64,000 nt of DNA from an uncultured Poribacteria bacterium (lineage in GTDB: Bacteria > Poribacteria > WGA-4E > WGA-3G). The notes under the pieces are model-generated. The model had not been told where the DNA came from. It worked only from the letters and a program-made list of their open reading frames with translations, and did no database searches. Where the stretch lies: contig OY282383.1 in NCBI GenBank assembly GCA_958295855.1, positions 1,716,481 through 1,780,480 of the forward strand, given 5' to 3'. This document shows, piece by piece, positions 9,723 through 15,990 of this stretch (position 1 is the first letter of the stretch; each line of letters starts with the position of its first letter). Both the position numbers and the translations under genes were made by a program.

Positions 9723-10492
9723 AAACATTGAATTTGCGCGTACGCTACTTTCAGGATAGCACGCCGGCGGATACGCCGTGTCGTGAAACCGCCTTCATCC
9801 GCCGTGAGTTTGAGATGCCGTTGCCTGTTGAACAGACCGGGCTGGTGCTAGTCGATCTCTGGAACGTGCATTTCATTGAAAGCTGGATAGAACGGGCAAA
9901 ACAGGTGACGGTTGAATGTGTCGTCCCGGTGCTAGATGCCGCGCGGAGAATGGGATTGACAATTGTGCATGCTCCCTCTCCGCCAGTGGCAGCACAGTAT
10001 CCGCAACTGCAACGGCATACACCGCCCGAACCACATGTGCCATCGGCCTGGCCTCCCTCCGATTTTCGGAGTCGAGAGGGTGACTACGCAGTTTACCGAG
10101 GGCCTCGCAGTCAACCGCCAGGCATTGGCGTGCATTGGGACAAACTCGCCTCCCAACTTTCTATGTCCCCCGCTATTGATGTGAAAGCGGACGAATTTGT
10201 CATCGCGACAGGCAAGCAGTTGCATACGCTATTAGCGGAACGGAGTATCTTGCATCTGTTATTTGCCGGCTTCGCGACAAACTGGTGTGTGTTAGGTAGA
10301 GATTACGGCATCAGGTCGATGGCTGGGTATGGCTATAACATCGTGCTGCTCCGGGATGCTACAACGGGTGTGGAGTTTCCTGATACGTTTGATAGTTTAT
10401 TCACAACAGAGATTGCGATTCGGGAGGTAGAACAGCAGTACGGGTTCAGCGCGTCAAATGGGGATTTCTTTAAGGCGGCCAAAAGTTTGTAG
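9719..10492 (+). CDS. Isochorismatase-like cysteine hydrolase
   Basis: 257-residue alpha/beta cysteine hydrolase. The catalytic triad is readable: D46 in LVLVDLWN, K156 in DVKADEF, and nucleophile C190 in NWCVLGRDYG, followed by the typical GYNIVLLRDATTGVE strand. Relatives hydrolyse small amides or enol ethers (nicotinamidase, N-carbamoylsarcosine amidase, isochorismatase); the substrate here is unknown. GTG start overlaps the M16 stop in GTGA, giving translational coupling in a three-gene operon. Why a cytosolic hydrolase is coupled to exported peptidases is not clear from the sequence. Confidence 0.85.
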   Translation: MKTLNLRVRYFQDSTPADTPCRETAFIRREFEMPLPVEQTGLVLVDLWNVHFIESWIERAKQVTVECVVPVLDAARRMGLTIVHAPSPPVAAQYPQLQRHTPPEPHVPSAWPPSDFRSREGDYAVYRGPRSQPPGIGVHWDKLASQLSMSPAIDVKADEFVIATGKQLHTLLAERSILHLLFAGFATNWCVLGRDYGIRSMAGYGYNIVLLRDATTGVEFPDTFDSLFTTEIAIREVEQQYGFSASNGDFFKAAKSL

Positions 10493-10670
10493 CAGTCATC
10501 TCATCATAAGAAAAACAGAGCGGAGAGCCATGAGCACAAAAGAGGTCTTTGTAGTTTCGCGCGTGTTTTAACCTCAATTGGCCAGCTGCCTCGCAGCATC
10601 TCATCCATGCCCTTGGAAAACCCTCCACAGCCGGATATAGGCGAGAAAAATTGCAGTTTGGCAAGCGCGG

Positions 10671-11372
10671 CTACGAGACATCTAGGTTTTTATTCGTTGA
10701 TGCAAATGCCTTCTTAAACTTTCGGAACCACCCGGTAAAGAGTGCTACTGCCTCTGCATCCTGGCGTTTCGGTGAAAACTGATACATGCCTTCACCTTTG
10801 TTGTCATAAGACAGCGCATAAAAACCGTGGGCTTGTCGCCCAATTGCGATAAGCCCAAAAGCCTTACCACCTATGTGTAGGGATTCTCCAATGAATTGCT
10901 TGTAACCTATAGAGATTGCGATAGTCCCATAGGCGTGTGAATACCCAAGTACAATTCCACCAGCGGAGAACAGGCCGCCGATTGAAATGACACCGGCGGA
11001 GAACATGCCGCCGATTGAAATGACACCGCAAGAGAAGTTACCGATTGAAATCACGCCGCAAGAGCAGAAACCAAATGCAATAATTCCTGACGAAAACATC
11101 CCGGAGACTACGTGCGGTAGCCCCAAGTCTAGCAGCAGAGATTCCCCTGCATGCCACACGCGTAGAAAAGGGGTGATGTCAACTTTTGTCATTTCCAGAT
11201 ACATGGCGATGGCGTATGCCACAAGCGGCGAGCAAGCCAAAATGACGAGAGCCGCACAGATGGTGTGGAATTTTCGAACATACGTATTGAACGTGTTTCG
11301 GAAGACTTCCGTGTCAAAAGGAAGGTTGTGGAGATCTTCAGTTTTCGGCTGTTTTTCTAAAGTTTCTGACAT
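10671..11372 (-). CDS. Membrane protein with GVISIG-type beta-solenoid repeats
   Basis: 233 residues, starting at the ATG at 11372 because GGAGGAG lies 7 nt upstream; an upstream ATG at 11444 lacks such a site. A hydrophobic helix (AALVILACSPLVAYAIAMY) is followed by about eight short repeats of the form GVISIGxxxSAxG between residues ~90 and 180. Their spacing resembles left-handed beta-helix or bactofilin-like coils. The C-terminus is charged and soluble. The repeats are also near-identical in DNA (~30-33 bp units, roughly 10965-11075). Function unknown; a scaffold or membrane-associated filament role is a guess. Confidence 0.6.
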   Translation of the reverse strand: MSETLEKQPKTEDLHNLPFDTEVFRNTFNTYVRKFHTICAALVILACSPLVAYAIAMYLEMTKVDITPFLRVWHAGESLLLDLGLPHVVSGMFSSGIIAFGFCSCGVISIGNFSCGVISIGGMFSAGVISIGGLFSAGGIVLGYSHAYGTIAISIGYKQFIGESLHIGGKAFGLIAIGRQAHGFYALSYDNKGEGMYQFSPKRQDAEAVALFTGWFRKFKKAFASTNKNLDVS

Positions 11373-11549
11373 CTCGTTTTCTCCTCCACTAAACGCTGAA
11401 ATCGACATCACAAGAAGTAGAGAAACTCTACTTTTCCAACTCAATGATTACCGTGACACGTTTTTCCGGAGCAAACACACTTGTAGCCAAAATTCGGAGA
11501 AACTATATGAAAAATCTCCCTGAAAAGTAGATAAATCGTAGGCTCGTAT

Positions 11550-12152
11550 TTAAAGTTTTTTCAATTCGGTGACAATTCGGGCAGGTGCGATACGGGCGCC
11601 TACCTTCGCATCAAGGAATTTCCACGCAATACGGCCGCTTTCATCAACAATGTAGGTTGCGGGCCGGGCGACATCTGTATCGCTTGCATCAACCACGTTG
11701 TAGGCAGAAATAGCCGTTGTCTCTTCGTCCGAAAGCAAGAGGTAAGTTGCCTGCATCGTCTGCTGCGTTGAACCGACAATAAGTAGTTTATCCGCACTAA
11801 TCGCAATCAGTTCAGCCCCTTCCGCCTGAATCTCTTCATACCCTTCTTGCAACTCACCGAGCTGCGTTCGACAGGTACCTCATGTTCCAGTACGATAGAA
11901 GACAAGCACCACCTTTTGGCCGCGATACTCGGCGAGGGTGTGAAAATTCCCTGCCCCATCTGGCAGTGAGAATGCAGGTGCCGTTGCCCCGAGCGGCAAC
12001 CCTTGCCCCAAAGGGAGCTCTTCCGTTGATTCTCCCGGCAAAGTGGGCGTTGTAACCTGGGGGGCTCTCTCCGCTTCGCCACAAGCCAAGCACATGATAG
12101 CAATGGTAGCTAGCACCCCATAGGCAAGTCCGGTAATAAGTTTAGATTTCAC
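11550..12152 (-). CDS. Peroxiredoxin-like selenoprotein (in-frame TGA as selenocysteine, UxxC)
   Basis: Two fragments in one frame are joined by a TGA at 11882-11880. Read through, the protein is 200 residues. It has a lipoprotein-like signal (ATIAIMCLAC), then ATAPAFSLPDGAGNFHTLAEYRG, then VVLVFYRTGT-Sec91-GTC94-RTQLGELQ, and an AhpC/TSA body (ELIAISAD, PATYIVDESGRIAW) to VTELKKL. Family members have Cys at the TGA position (TxxC, the peroxidatic or redox Cys), so Sec gives TxxUxxC. A SECIS-like hairpin follows the TGA. GTG start 12152 overlaps the stop of the sulfatase remnant (GTGA). Probable role: reduction of peroxides or disulfides outside the cytoplasm. A pseudogene is the alternative, but the downstream half shows no decay. 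Confidence 0.85.
11849..11882 (-). promoter_or_regulatory. Bacterial SECIS-like element of the peroxiredoxin-like gene
   Basis: After TGA (11882-11880) and a 14-nt spacer, GCAGCTC (11865-11859) pairs with GAGTTGC (11855-11849), 7 bp with one G-T pair, around the loop GGT. The first loop base is G, and the loop begins 21 nt after the TGA. This matches the known bacterial pattern: a stem-loop directly downstream, a G at the loop start, and roughly 16-37 nt from UGA to loop. Confidence 0.75.
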
Positions 12153-12340
12153 TTTTCAGGTTTCCCTTCATCTCGTTGAGATTTCATCCATTGTTGTAGC
12201 ACTGCGCGCATCCTTTCAACCATCGGCCGAGAGGCCACTTCAAATGCTAAATTGTTGAATTCGTACGGATCTGTTTTTATATCATAGAGTTCTTCTACAG
12301 GCCGTAGGGCGAGATCCCTGTCCCTTGCCAGGCCTACGCG
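12149..12340 (-). pseudogene. Remnant of a sulfatase gene (C-terminal ~64 residues only)
   Basis: Between an in-frame TAA (near 12343) and TGA (12151-12149) the frame reads RVGLARDRDLALRPVEEL, then YDIKTDPYEFNNLA, then VLQQWMKSQRDEG. This is the conserved C-terminal tail of formylglycine-dependent sulfatases (ELYDLxxDPxExxNLA). No start codon and no catalytic CxPxR domain remain, so it is a truncated relic. Its TGA overlaps the GTG start of the selenoprotein by 4 nt, so the two were probably once co-translated. Confidence 0.75.
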
Positions 12341-12401
12341 ATATTAAACAATCGCAGGGCACGGGGCCCCTGCGCTACCGCCAGAGAACAGCAGGTCTTC
12401 A

Positions 12402-13256
12402 TTACTCTGAGGTGCGCGGCAACGGCTTCGGTTCTTCAGGATTCTCATTTTCCATCGAAATGGGTTCCGGTGGAAATTGCGTGCAGACCTCTCCGTTTTT
12501 CATTGCCCATCGGAAGTTATGCCAGAAACGTTTGCTGGTTTTGAGAATCTCGAGATTTGTCCAGACACCCGCAACAGCGATGCGGCTCTGCTCACTCTGA
12601 TTGGGCGGGCTATAGTGCCACATACTGCTATGCCAAAAGACGACATCACCGGGATGCAACTCAATGTGATGCACGCCGTGCTTTTTGAGCATTTTTTGAA
12701 CCGCCTCACGTGGAAGTTCGCCATGGATACTATCGGAATAAAGTACGTGTTCAATAATCTCGGTTTTGTGGCTTCCCGGTATAAACTGCATACATCCATT
12801 TTCTCGCGTTGCAGGTTCGAGGGGCATCCAGAAGTTGAACGGCTCCGTCTCACCGTCGCGCCAGAGGCCGTTATCTTGGTGCCATGGGGTGGCACTGCCG
12901 GTGCGAGCCGGTTTGAGAAAACAACTATTGAATTTGACAATAATATCGTCCCCGAGAAAATAGCGGGCGATGTTGAGTAGTGTCGCACCAGCGTGGACAT
13001 TGTGCCAGAGAAGGGGTGATTGAACACAGAAGTTGCTCAGTTTGCGGTAGCGCGCAATCCTGCCTTGTGGAGAATCCTCCATGGGGTTCCTCGGGTCAAT
13101 GTCTACGAATGTGCCGGGTTCTGGCAACATAATCACGTTACGGATGACACCGCGGAGTTCAGCCGCGAGCTCTGGTGAAATAACGTTGCGAAGGATGAAG
13201 TAGCCCTCGGTTTCATAGTGTGCCTTCTGTTCAGCAGTTGGTTGCCATCGATGCAT
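12402..13256 (-). CDS. Phytanoyl-CoA dioxygenase (PhyH) family protein
   Basis: 284-residue Fe(II)/2-oxoglutarate-dependent oxygenase. The iron ligands are visible: H126-Q-D128 in TPWHQDNG and distal H214 in MWHYSPPN, with R225 placed to bind 2-oxoglutarate. The MQFIPGSHK segment is the usual PhyH strand pair. Start chosen at 13256 (MHRWQPT), after an AGAGGT site; the longer frame to 13358 runs through a dispersed repeat. Substrate unknown. PhyH paralogues are strongly expanded in sponge-associated and related bacteria, and this is one of three in the window. Confidence 0.88.
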   Translation of the reverse strand: MHRWQPTAEQKAHYETEGYFILRNVISPELAAELRGVIRNVIMLPEPGTFVDIDPRNPMEDSPQGRIARYRKLSNFCVQSPLLWHNVHAGATLLNIARYFLGDDIIVKFNSCFLKPARTGSATPWHQDNGLWRDGETEPFNFWMPLEPATRENGCMQFIPGSHKTEIIEHVLYSDSIHGELPREAVQKMLKKHGVHHIELHPGDVVFWHSSMWHYSPPNQSEQSRIAVAGVWTNLEILKTSKRFWHNFRWAMKNGEVCTQFPPEPISMENENPEEPKPLPRTSE

Positions 13257-13667
13257 TGTGATGTTACCTCTTCGGTTGTGAGGGCCGGATGTGCCCGGGA
13301 TTTGAATTGTAAGGGCGGAGTCCTGTCTCCGCCCGCTGCAGCTTGAAAAACAAGGCAAATCTGCGATTTCTTTATATCATAACACTTGCGAGTGCGTGTG
13401 TCAAGCCGCTTAGCGCGTCTTGAGTTGGCCCCATTGTGATAGAAATTTAGCAGAAATTAGAAAGGTTGTCAAGTCCTGTTTTTTCTTGTAGAGCGATGCC
13501 TAGTGCTCGCCATTGCTGGAAACCGTGGCACGATTGGACGCAGGCAACCACCGCGGCCTGCCCCTACAAGGTACACAGTACATGTCCATAACGCTTCTAC
13601 AGAATTTCCCTTGAATTCACACAGCAATTGTGGTAAATTGAGGTAAATCGCTTTTTCAGGAACAGAG
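13257..13667. other. Intergenic region with two REP-like repeats and a promoter
   Basis: Holds a GTAAGGGC-family hairpin repeat (13306-13334: GGGCGGAG paired with CTCCGCCC), a second hairpin-type repeat near 13539-13572 (GCAGGC...GCCTGCCCCTACAAGG), and a promoter TTGAAT (13611-13616)/TAAATT (13634-13639), 17 nt apart, for the UvrC-like gene. No gene seen. Confidence 0.55.
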
Positions 13668-14408
13668 ATGCTGACGCAAGAAATGATTCAAGACGCTCCA
13701 TCGTTACCGGGAGTCTACTTTTTTCACGGTGCCTCAGGCAAAATTCTTTATATAGGCAAGGCGAAATGCCTACGGAAGCGTACGCGCTCCTATCTGCACA
13801 AAACCAAAAGGCGTCCCTTTAAGATCAAACGGCTGGTGCATTGGACAACGGACGTACAGTATCAGGTGTGTCAGTCTGAACTGGAGGCACTCTTCCTCGA
13901 ATCGCGGTTGATTAAAGAACACCAACCCTCCTATAATACTGCTTTAAAATATGGGCGAAAATCGTGGTACATTCGGGTAGATTTCACAGAGGATTTTCCG
14001 ACTGTGGAGCAGGTTTCCGAAATCAAACCCAATACAGCACGCTATTTCGGTCCATTTTTTAGCCGGAGATGGACAGCAGAGGCGATTGATGTTTTTCACC
14101 GTATTTTTCCGATTCGCACCTGCGAGGGAACTATTAACCCGCATCTGGAGTTCCGTCCCTGTTTCCGTTATCACATTAATCGGTGTGAAGCACCGTGTGC
14201 GACGTATGTGACAAAGGACGCATATCAGGCAATGATAGCAGATGTAGTGGGCTTGTTAGAAGGGAACTATGCGGAGGTATTTACATCCTTGCTCATGAAG
14301 CGGGACAGTGCCGCTGCGGCACTTCAATTTGAACGCGCCGCAGCCTTTCAAAAACAGATCGAACGGATTCAAAATGTGTTCACGTTTTTAGATGTGTATC
14401 GGAAATGA
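13668..14408 (+). CDS. UvrC/Cho-like GIY-YIG nuclease, lacking the UvrC C-terminal half
   Basis: 246 residues. The GIY-YIG domain is clear (GVYFF at 15-19, YIGKA at 28-32, then LEALFLESRLIKEHQPSYN). It is followed by the UvrC Cys cluster RPCFRYHINRCEAPC (about 164-178) and a UVR-like helix pair (AALQFERAAAFQKQIERI). The RNase H-like 5' nuclease and helix-hairpin-helix domains of a ~600-residue UvrC are absent, and no continuation exists in other frames. It should make only the 3' incision, as E. coli Cho does. It is either a dedicated Cho-type enzyme or a naturally truncated UvrC. uvrB lies 8 kb upstream. Confidence 0.8.
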   Translation: MLTQEMIQDAPSLPGVYFFHGASGKILYIGKAKCLRKRTRSYLHKTKRRPFKIKRLVHWTTDVQYQVCQSELEALFLESRLIKEHQPSYNTALKYGRKSWYIRVDFTEDFPTVEQVSEIKPNTARYFGPFFSRRWTAEAIDVFHRIFPIRTCEGTINPHLEFRPCFRYHINRCEAPCATYVTKDAYQAMIADVVGLLEGNYAEVFTSLLMKRDSAAAALQFERAAAFQKQIERIQNVFTFLDVYRK

Positions 14409-14445
14409 CAGGAGTCGCGTTTACCACACACGCAGAAACCTCTTG

Positions 14446-14628
14446 ATGAGGGGTGGTGAACTTGGTTCTGATGAGGATTACCCTGGTTTCTTCCCACGCT
14501 CAGAATTTGCAAATTTAGGTGTCTACAAGCATGTCGATTGGCCGGATGGCATTTTCTGGCAACTGCTCAAAACCGATTTGGCCGATTATGACCCGAGGGG
14601 ACATCGGCTTTCACATGAATCCAGATGA
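14446..14628 (+). pseudogene. Unrecognised fragment, possibly the tail of a phage-type primase/helicase
   Basis: Open frame with protein-like text (YKHVDWPDGIFWQLLKTDLA, then DYDPRG) but no convincing start site. The GIFWQLLKTDLADYDPRG stretch reminds me of C-terminal tails of phage or plasmid primase-like proteins; that is recollection, not a search result. It ends in TGA at 14626-14628, and the next small gene continues in the same frame 9 nt later. Confidence 0.25.
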
Positions 14629-14637
14629 GGTGCTGAA

Positions 14638-14967
14638 ATGATAAATCACAACACAGGCAAAGAGATTCTGGGCGGAAATGATGGAACAGCGCGATGCAAC
14701 TGTGGACGGCTCCGTTATCCGCGCTATCCCGTATGTCCCAAATGCTACTACAAAGGACAACACACCCAGACACCCCCGAAAAAATTGTCACGTGAGGAAT
14801 TGCTTAAAATGCAGACACCTAAACGGATGCCGCTTTCCGACCGGCAGGAACGGATTCGATTCTTGGAAAAACGTTACGGCGCACAATTGCGGGGACAAGA
14901 CATCCGCTATATGAAGAATTCGCAGGTGTACGCATTATCCGAACAAGCAGGATATCGGCGAAGATAA
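14638..14967 (+). CDS. Small zinc-ribbon protein of unknown function
   Basis: 109 residues with a four-Cys knuckle pair, CNCGRLRYPRYPVCPKC (about residues 21-37), which should bind one zinc. The rest is basic (KKLSREELLKMQTPKRM, RFLEKRYGAQLRGQ), which suits nucleic-acid binding. ATG 14638 has TGAGG ~9 nt upstream. No family recognised. Confidence 0.5.
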   Translation: MINHNTGKEILGGNDGTARCNCGRLRYPRYPVCPKCYYKGQHTQTPPKKLSREELLKMQTPKRMPLSDRQERIRFLEKRYGAQLRGQDIRYMKNSQVYALSEQAGYRRR

Positions 14968-14983
14968 TTTTTAAAAATAAAAC

Positions 14984-15012
14984 TTGACAATAAAATGCGT
15001 ATTTGCTAAAAT
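14984..15012 (+). promoter_or_regulatory. Near-consensus promoter of the HMA selenoprotein genes
   Basis: TTGACA (14984-14989) and TAAAAT (15007-15012), 17 nt apart, ~25 nt before the AGGAGG ribosome site and ATG 15043. No metal-responsive operator (e.g. MerR-type dyad within the spacer) is visible. Confidence 0.65.
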
Positions 15013-15042
15013 AGTAACGTAAATAACCCAAAGGAGGTCCAA

Positions 15043-15474
15043 ATGATGTATCTCGCGAGAATATCGCTGATTTGCCTCATCGCCTTTGCCTTCATGGTAG
15101 GCTGTGGTATGACAGGCAAAAAGGCTGAAATGCCTGAAGCCGCCACAGGTTCCATGGCAGGTGAAATGATGGAAGCCGAAAAGAAGGCTGATATGATGGA
15201 AGCCGAAAAGAAGGCTGATATGATGGAAGCGGAAGCGATGACAGAGGTTTCCCTTGAAGAAGTAACGCTCACTGTGACAGGCATGACGTGAGGCGGATGT
15301 ACCAGTGCGGTGCAGGATGCACTCACGAAGGTCACTGGTGTTGCTGAGGTCGTCAGCGTTTCCAGGGCAGACAATACGGCTGTGGTAAAGGTCGAGAAGG
15401 GCAAAGTCACCACAGACGCGTTGGTTAAGGCTGTTGAAGCAGACCCACGTTTTACGGCAACAGTCGCCAACTAA
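15043..15474 (+). CDS. HMA-domain lipoprotein, selenoprotein (TGA-coded Sec in GMTUGGC)
   Basis: The ATG frame meets TGA at 15289-15291 and then stays open to TAA 15472, giving 143 residues with Sec83. The signal peptide ends in a lipobox-like FMVGC (C21), so it is probably an outer- or inner-membrane lipoprotein. Next come acidic/Met-rich repeats (MMEAEKKAD twice, 27-bp DNA repeat at about 15166-15230), then VTLTVTGMT-Sec-GGC86-TSAVQDALTKV, a complete HMA (MerP/Atx1-like) metal-binding domain. In this family the motif is GMTCxxC and both Cys bind soft metals; here the first is Sec. A SECIS-like hairpin follows. Starts with AAAGGAGG. Role in Hg/Cu/Ag or redox handling is inferred. Confidence 0.85.
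15289..15322 (+). promoter_or_regulatory. SECIS-like element of HMA selenoprotein 1
   Basis: TGA 15289-15291, 18-nt spacer, then GTGCA (15310-15314), loop GGA, TGCAC (15318-15322). The loop starts with G 23 nt after TGA. A further perfect pairing ACCAGTG (15301-15307) with CACTGGT (15333-15339) could extend the structure. Confidence 0.75.
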
Positions 15475-15525
15475 ACCCAGTTTGCAGGGAGGCTAAGCCC
15501 GCCTTGCAGCTAACGAACTTATAGG

Positions 15526-15543
15526 CGCGACCTCCCGGTCGCG
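15526..15543 (+). repeat. Hairpin just upstream of the second HMA gene
   Basis: CGCGACC-TCCC-GGTCGCG, a 7-bp stem with a 4-nt loop, 3 nt before the AGGAGG ribosome site of the gene at 15558. It may be a dispersed repeat or may affect translation. Confidence 0.5.
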
Positions 15544-15557
15544 ATAGGAGGAAATCG

Positions 15558-15872
15558 ATGCGTCAGTTAAATTTGCTGTTTGTCTGCTTTGTCGCGTTTC
15601 TGTTTGTCGTCGCGTGTGCGGACACGCCAAAGAAAACTGCCGAAGCAACCGTTGAGGAAGTGACACTGAATGTTACTGGCATGACGTGAGGCGGATGTAC
15701 CAGTACGGTGCAGGATGCACTCACGAAGGTCGCCGGTGTCACAGAGGTCGTCAGCGTTTCCATGGCAGACAATAAGGCTGTGGTAAAGGTCGAGAAGGGC
15801 AAAGTCACCACAGACGCGTTGGTTAAGGCTGTTGAAGCAGACCCGCGTTTTACGGCAACAGTCGCCAACTAA
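15558..15872 (+). CDS. HMA-domain lipoprotein, selenoprotein, paralogue 2
   Basis: 104 residues when TGA 15687-15689 is read as Sec44. Lipobox FVVAC (C20), a short linker, then VTLNVTGMT-Sec-GGC47-TSTVQDALTKV to TATVAN. From the TGA onward the DNA is almost identical to the first HMA gene, with only a handful of substitutions and no indels, whereas the signal peptides and linkers differ. The HMA part was therefore duplicated recently, or homogenised, onto different lipoprotein leaders. AGGAGG precedes ATG 15558. Both genes share the promoter at 14984 unless an internal one exists. Reading past TGA restores a complete beta-alpha-beta-beta-alpha-beta HMA domain, which argues strongly for recoding over decay. 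Confidence 0.85.
15687..15720 (+). promoter_or_regulatory. SECIS-like element of HMA selenoprotein 2
   Basis: TGA 15687-15689, 18-nt spacer, GTGCA (15708-15712), loop GGA, TGCAC (15716-15720). The core hairpin is identical to the first HMA gene, but the outer 7-bp pairing is reduced to ACC/GGT, so the inner hairpin is the conserved part. Confidence 0.72.
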
Positions 15873-15884
15873 GACCTAACTTGA

Positions 15885-15905
15885 AGGGCGAGCACTGCTC
15901 GCCCT
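15885..15905 (+). terminator. Hairpin after the HMA genes (possible terminator without T-run)
   Basis: AGGGCGAGC-ACT-GCTCGCCCT, a perfect 9-bp stem, 12 nt after the TAA of the second HMA gene. No T-run follows, so it may be a REP-like repeat that protects the 3' end instead of a classic terminator. Confidence 0.4.
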
Positions 15906-15990
15906 CCACTTCTATCCCCGTCTTGAGTGAATAGCGAAAGACTTTGCTATTGTTTGTTTCCGGGTGTGCTTCCGGAAGGTTAGGGTTCAA

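Noticed and set aside
10965..11075. CRISPR-like repeats in the beta-solenoid gene
   Set aside because: The 30-33 bp units vary in sequence, have no spacers, and code for GVISIG coils.
14626..14637. A fourth in-frame TGA joining 14446-14628 with 14638-14967
   Set aside because: No UxxC or other Cys-motif context and no GG-loop hairpin downstream; the second frame has its own ribosome site and ATG.
15289..15689. TGA reassigned to Trp or Gly across the genome (alternative genetic code)
   Set aside because: Many genes in the window end in TGA at family-typical lengths (e.g. 9722, 14408), and the three internal TGAs occur only at Cys positions of CxxC motifs.
15043..15872. The two HMA genes as pseudogenes caused by nonsense mutation or sequencing error
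   Set aside because: Both copies have the same TGA at the same motif, their downstream parts are intact and conserved, and a third unrelated gene shows the same arrangement with the same type of hairpin.
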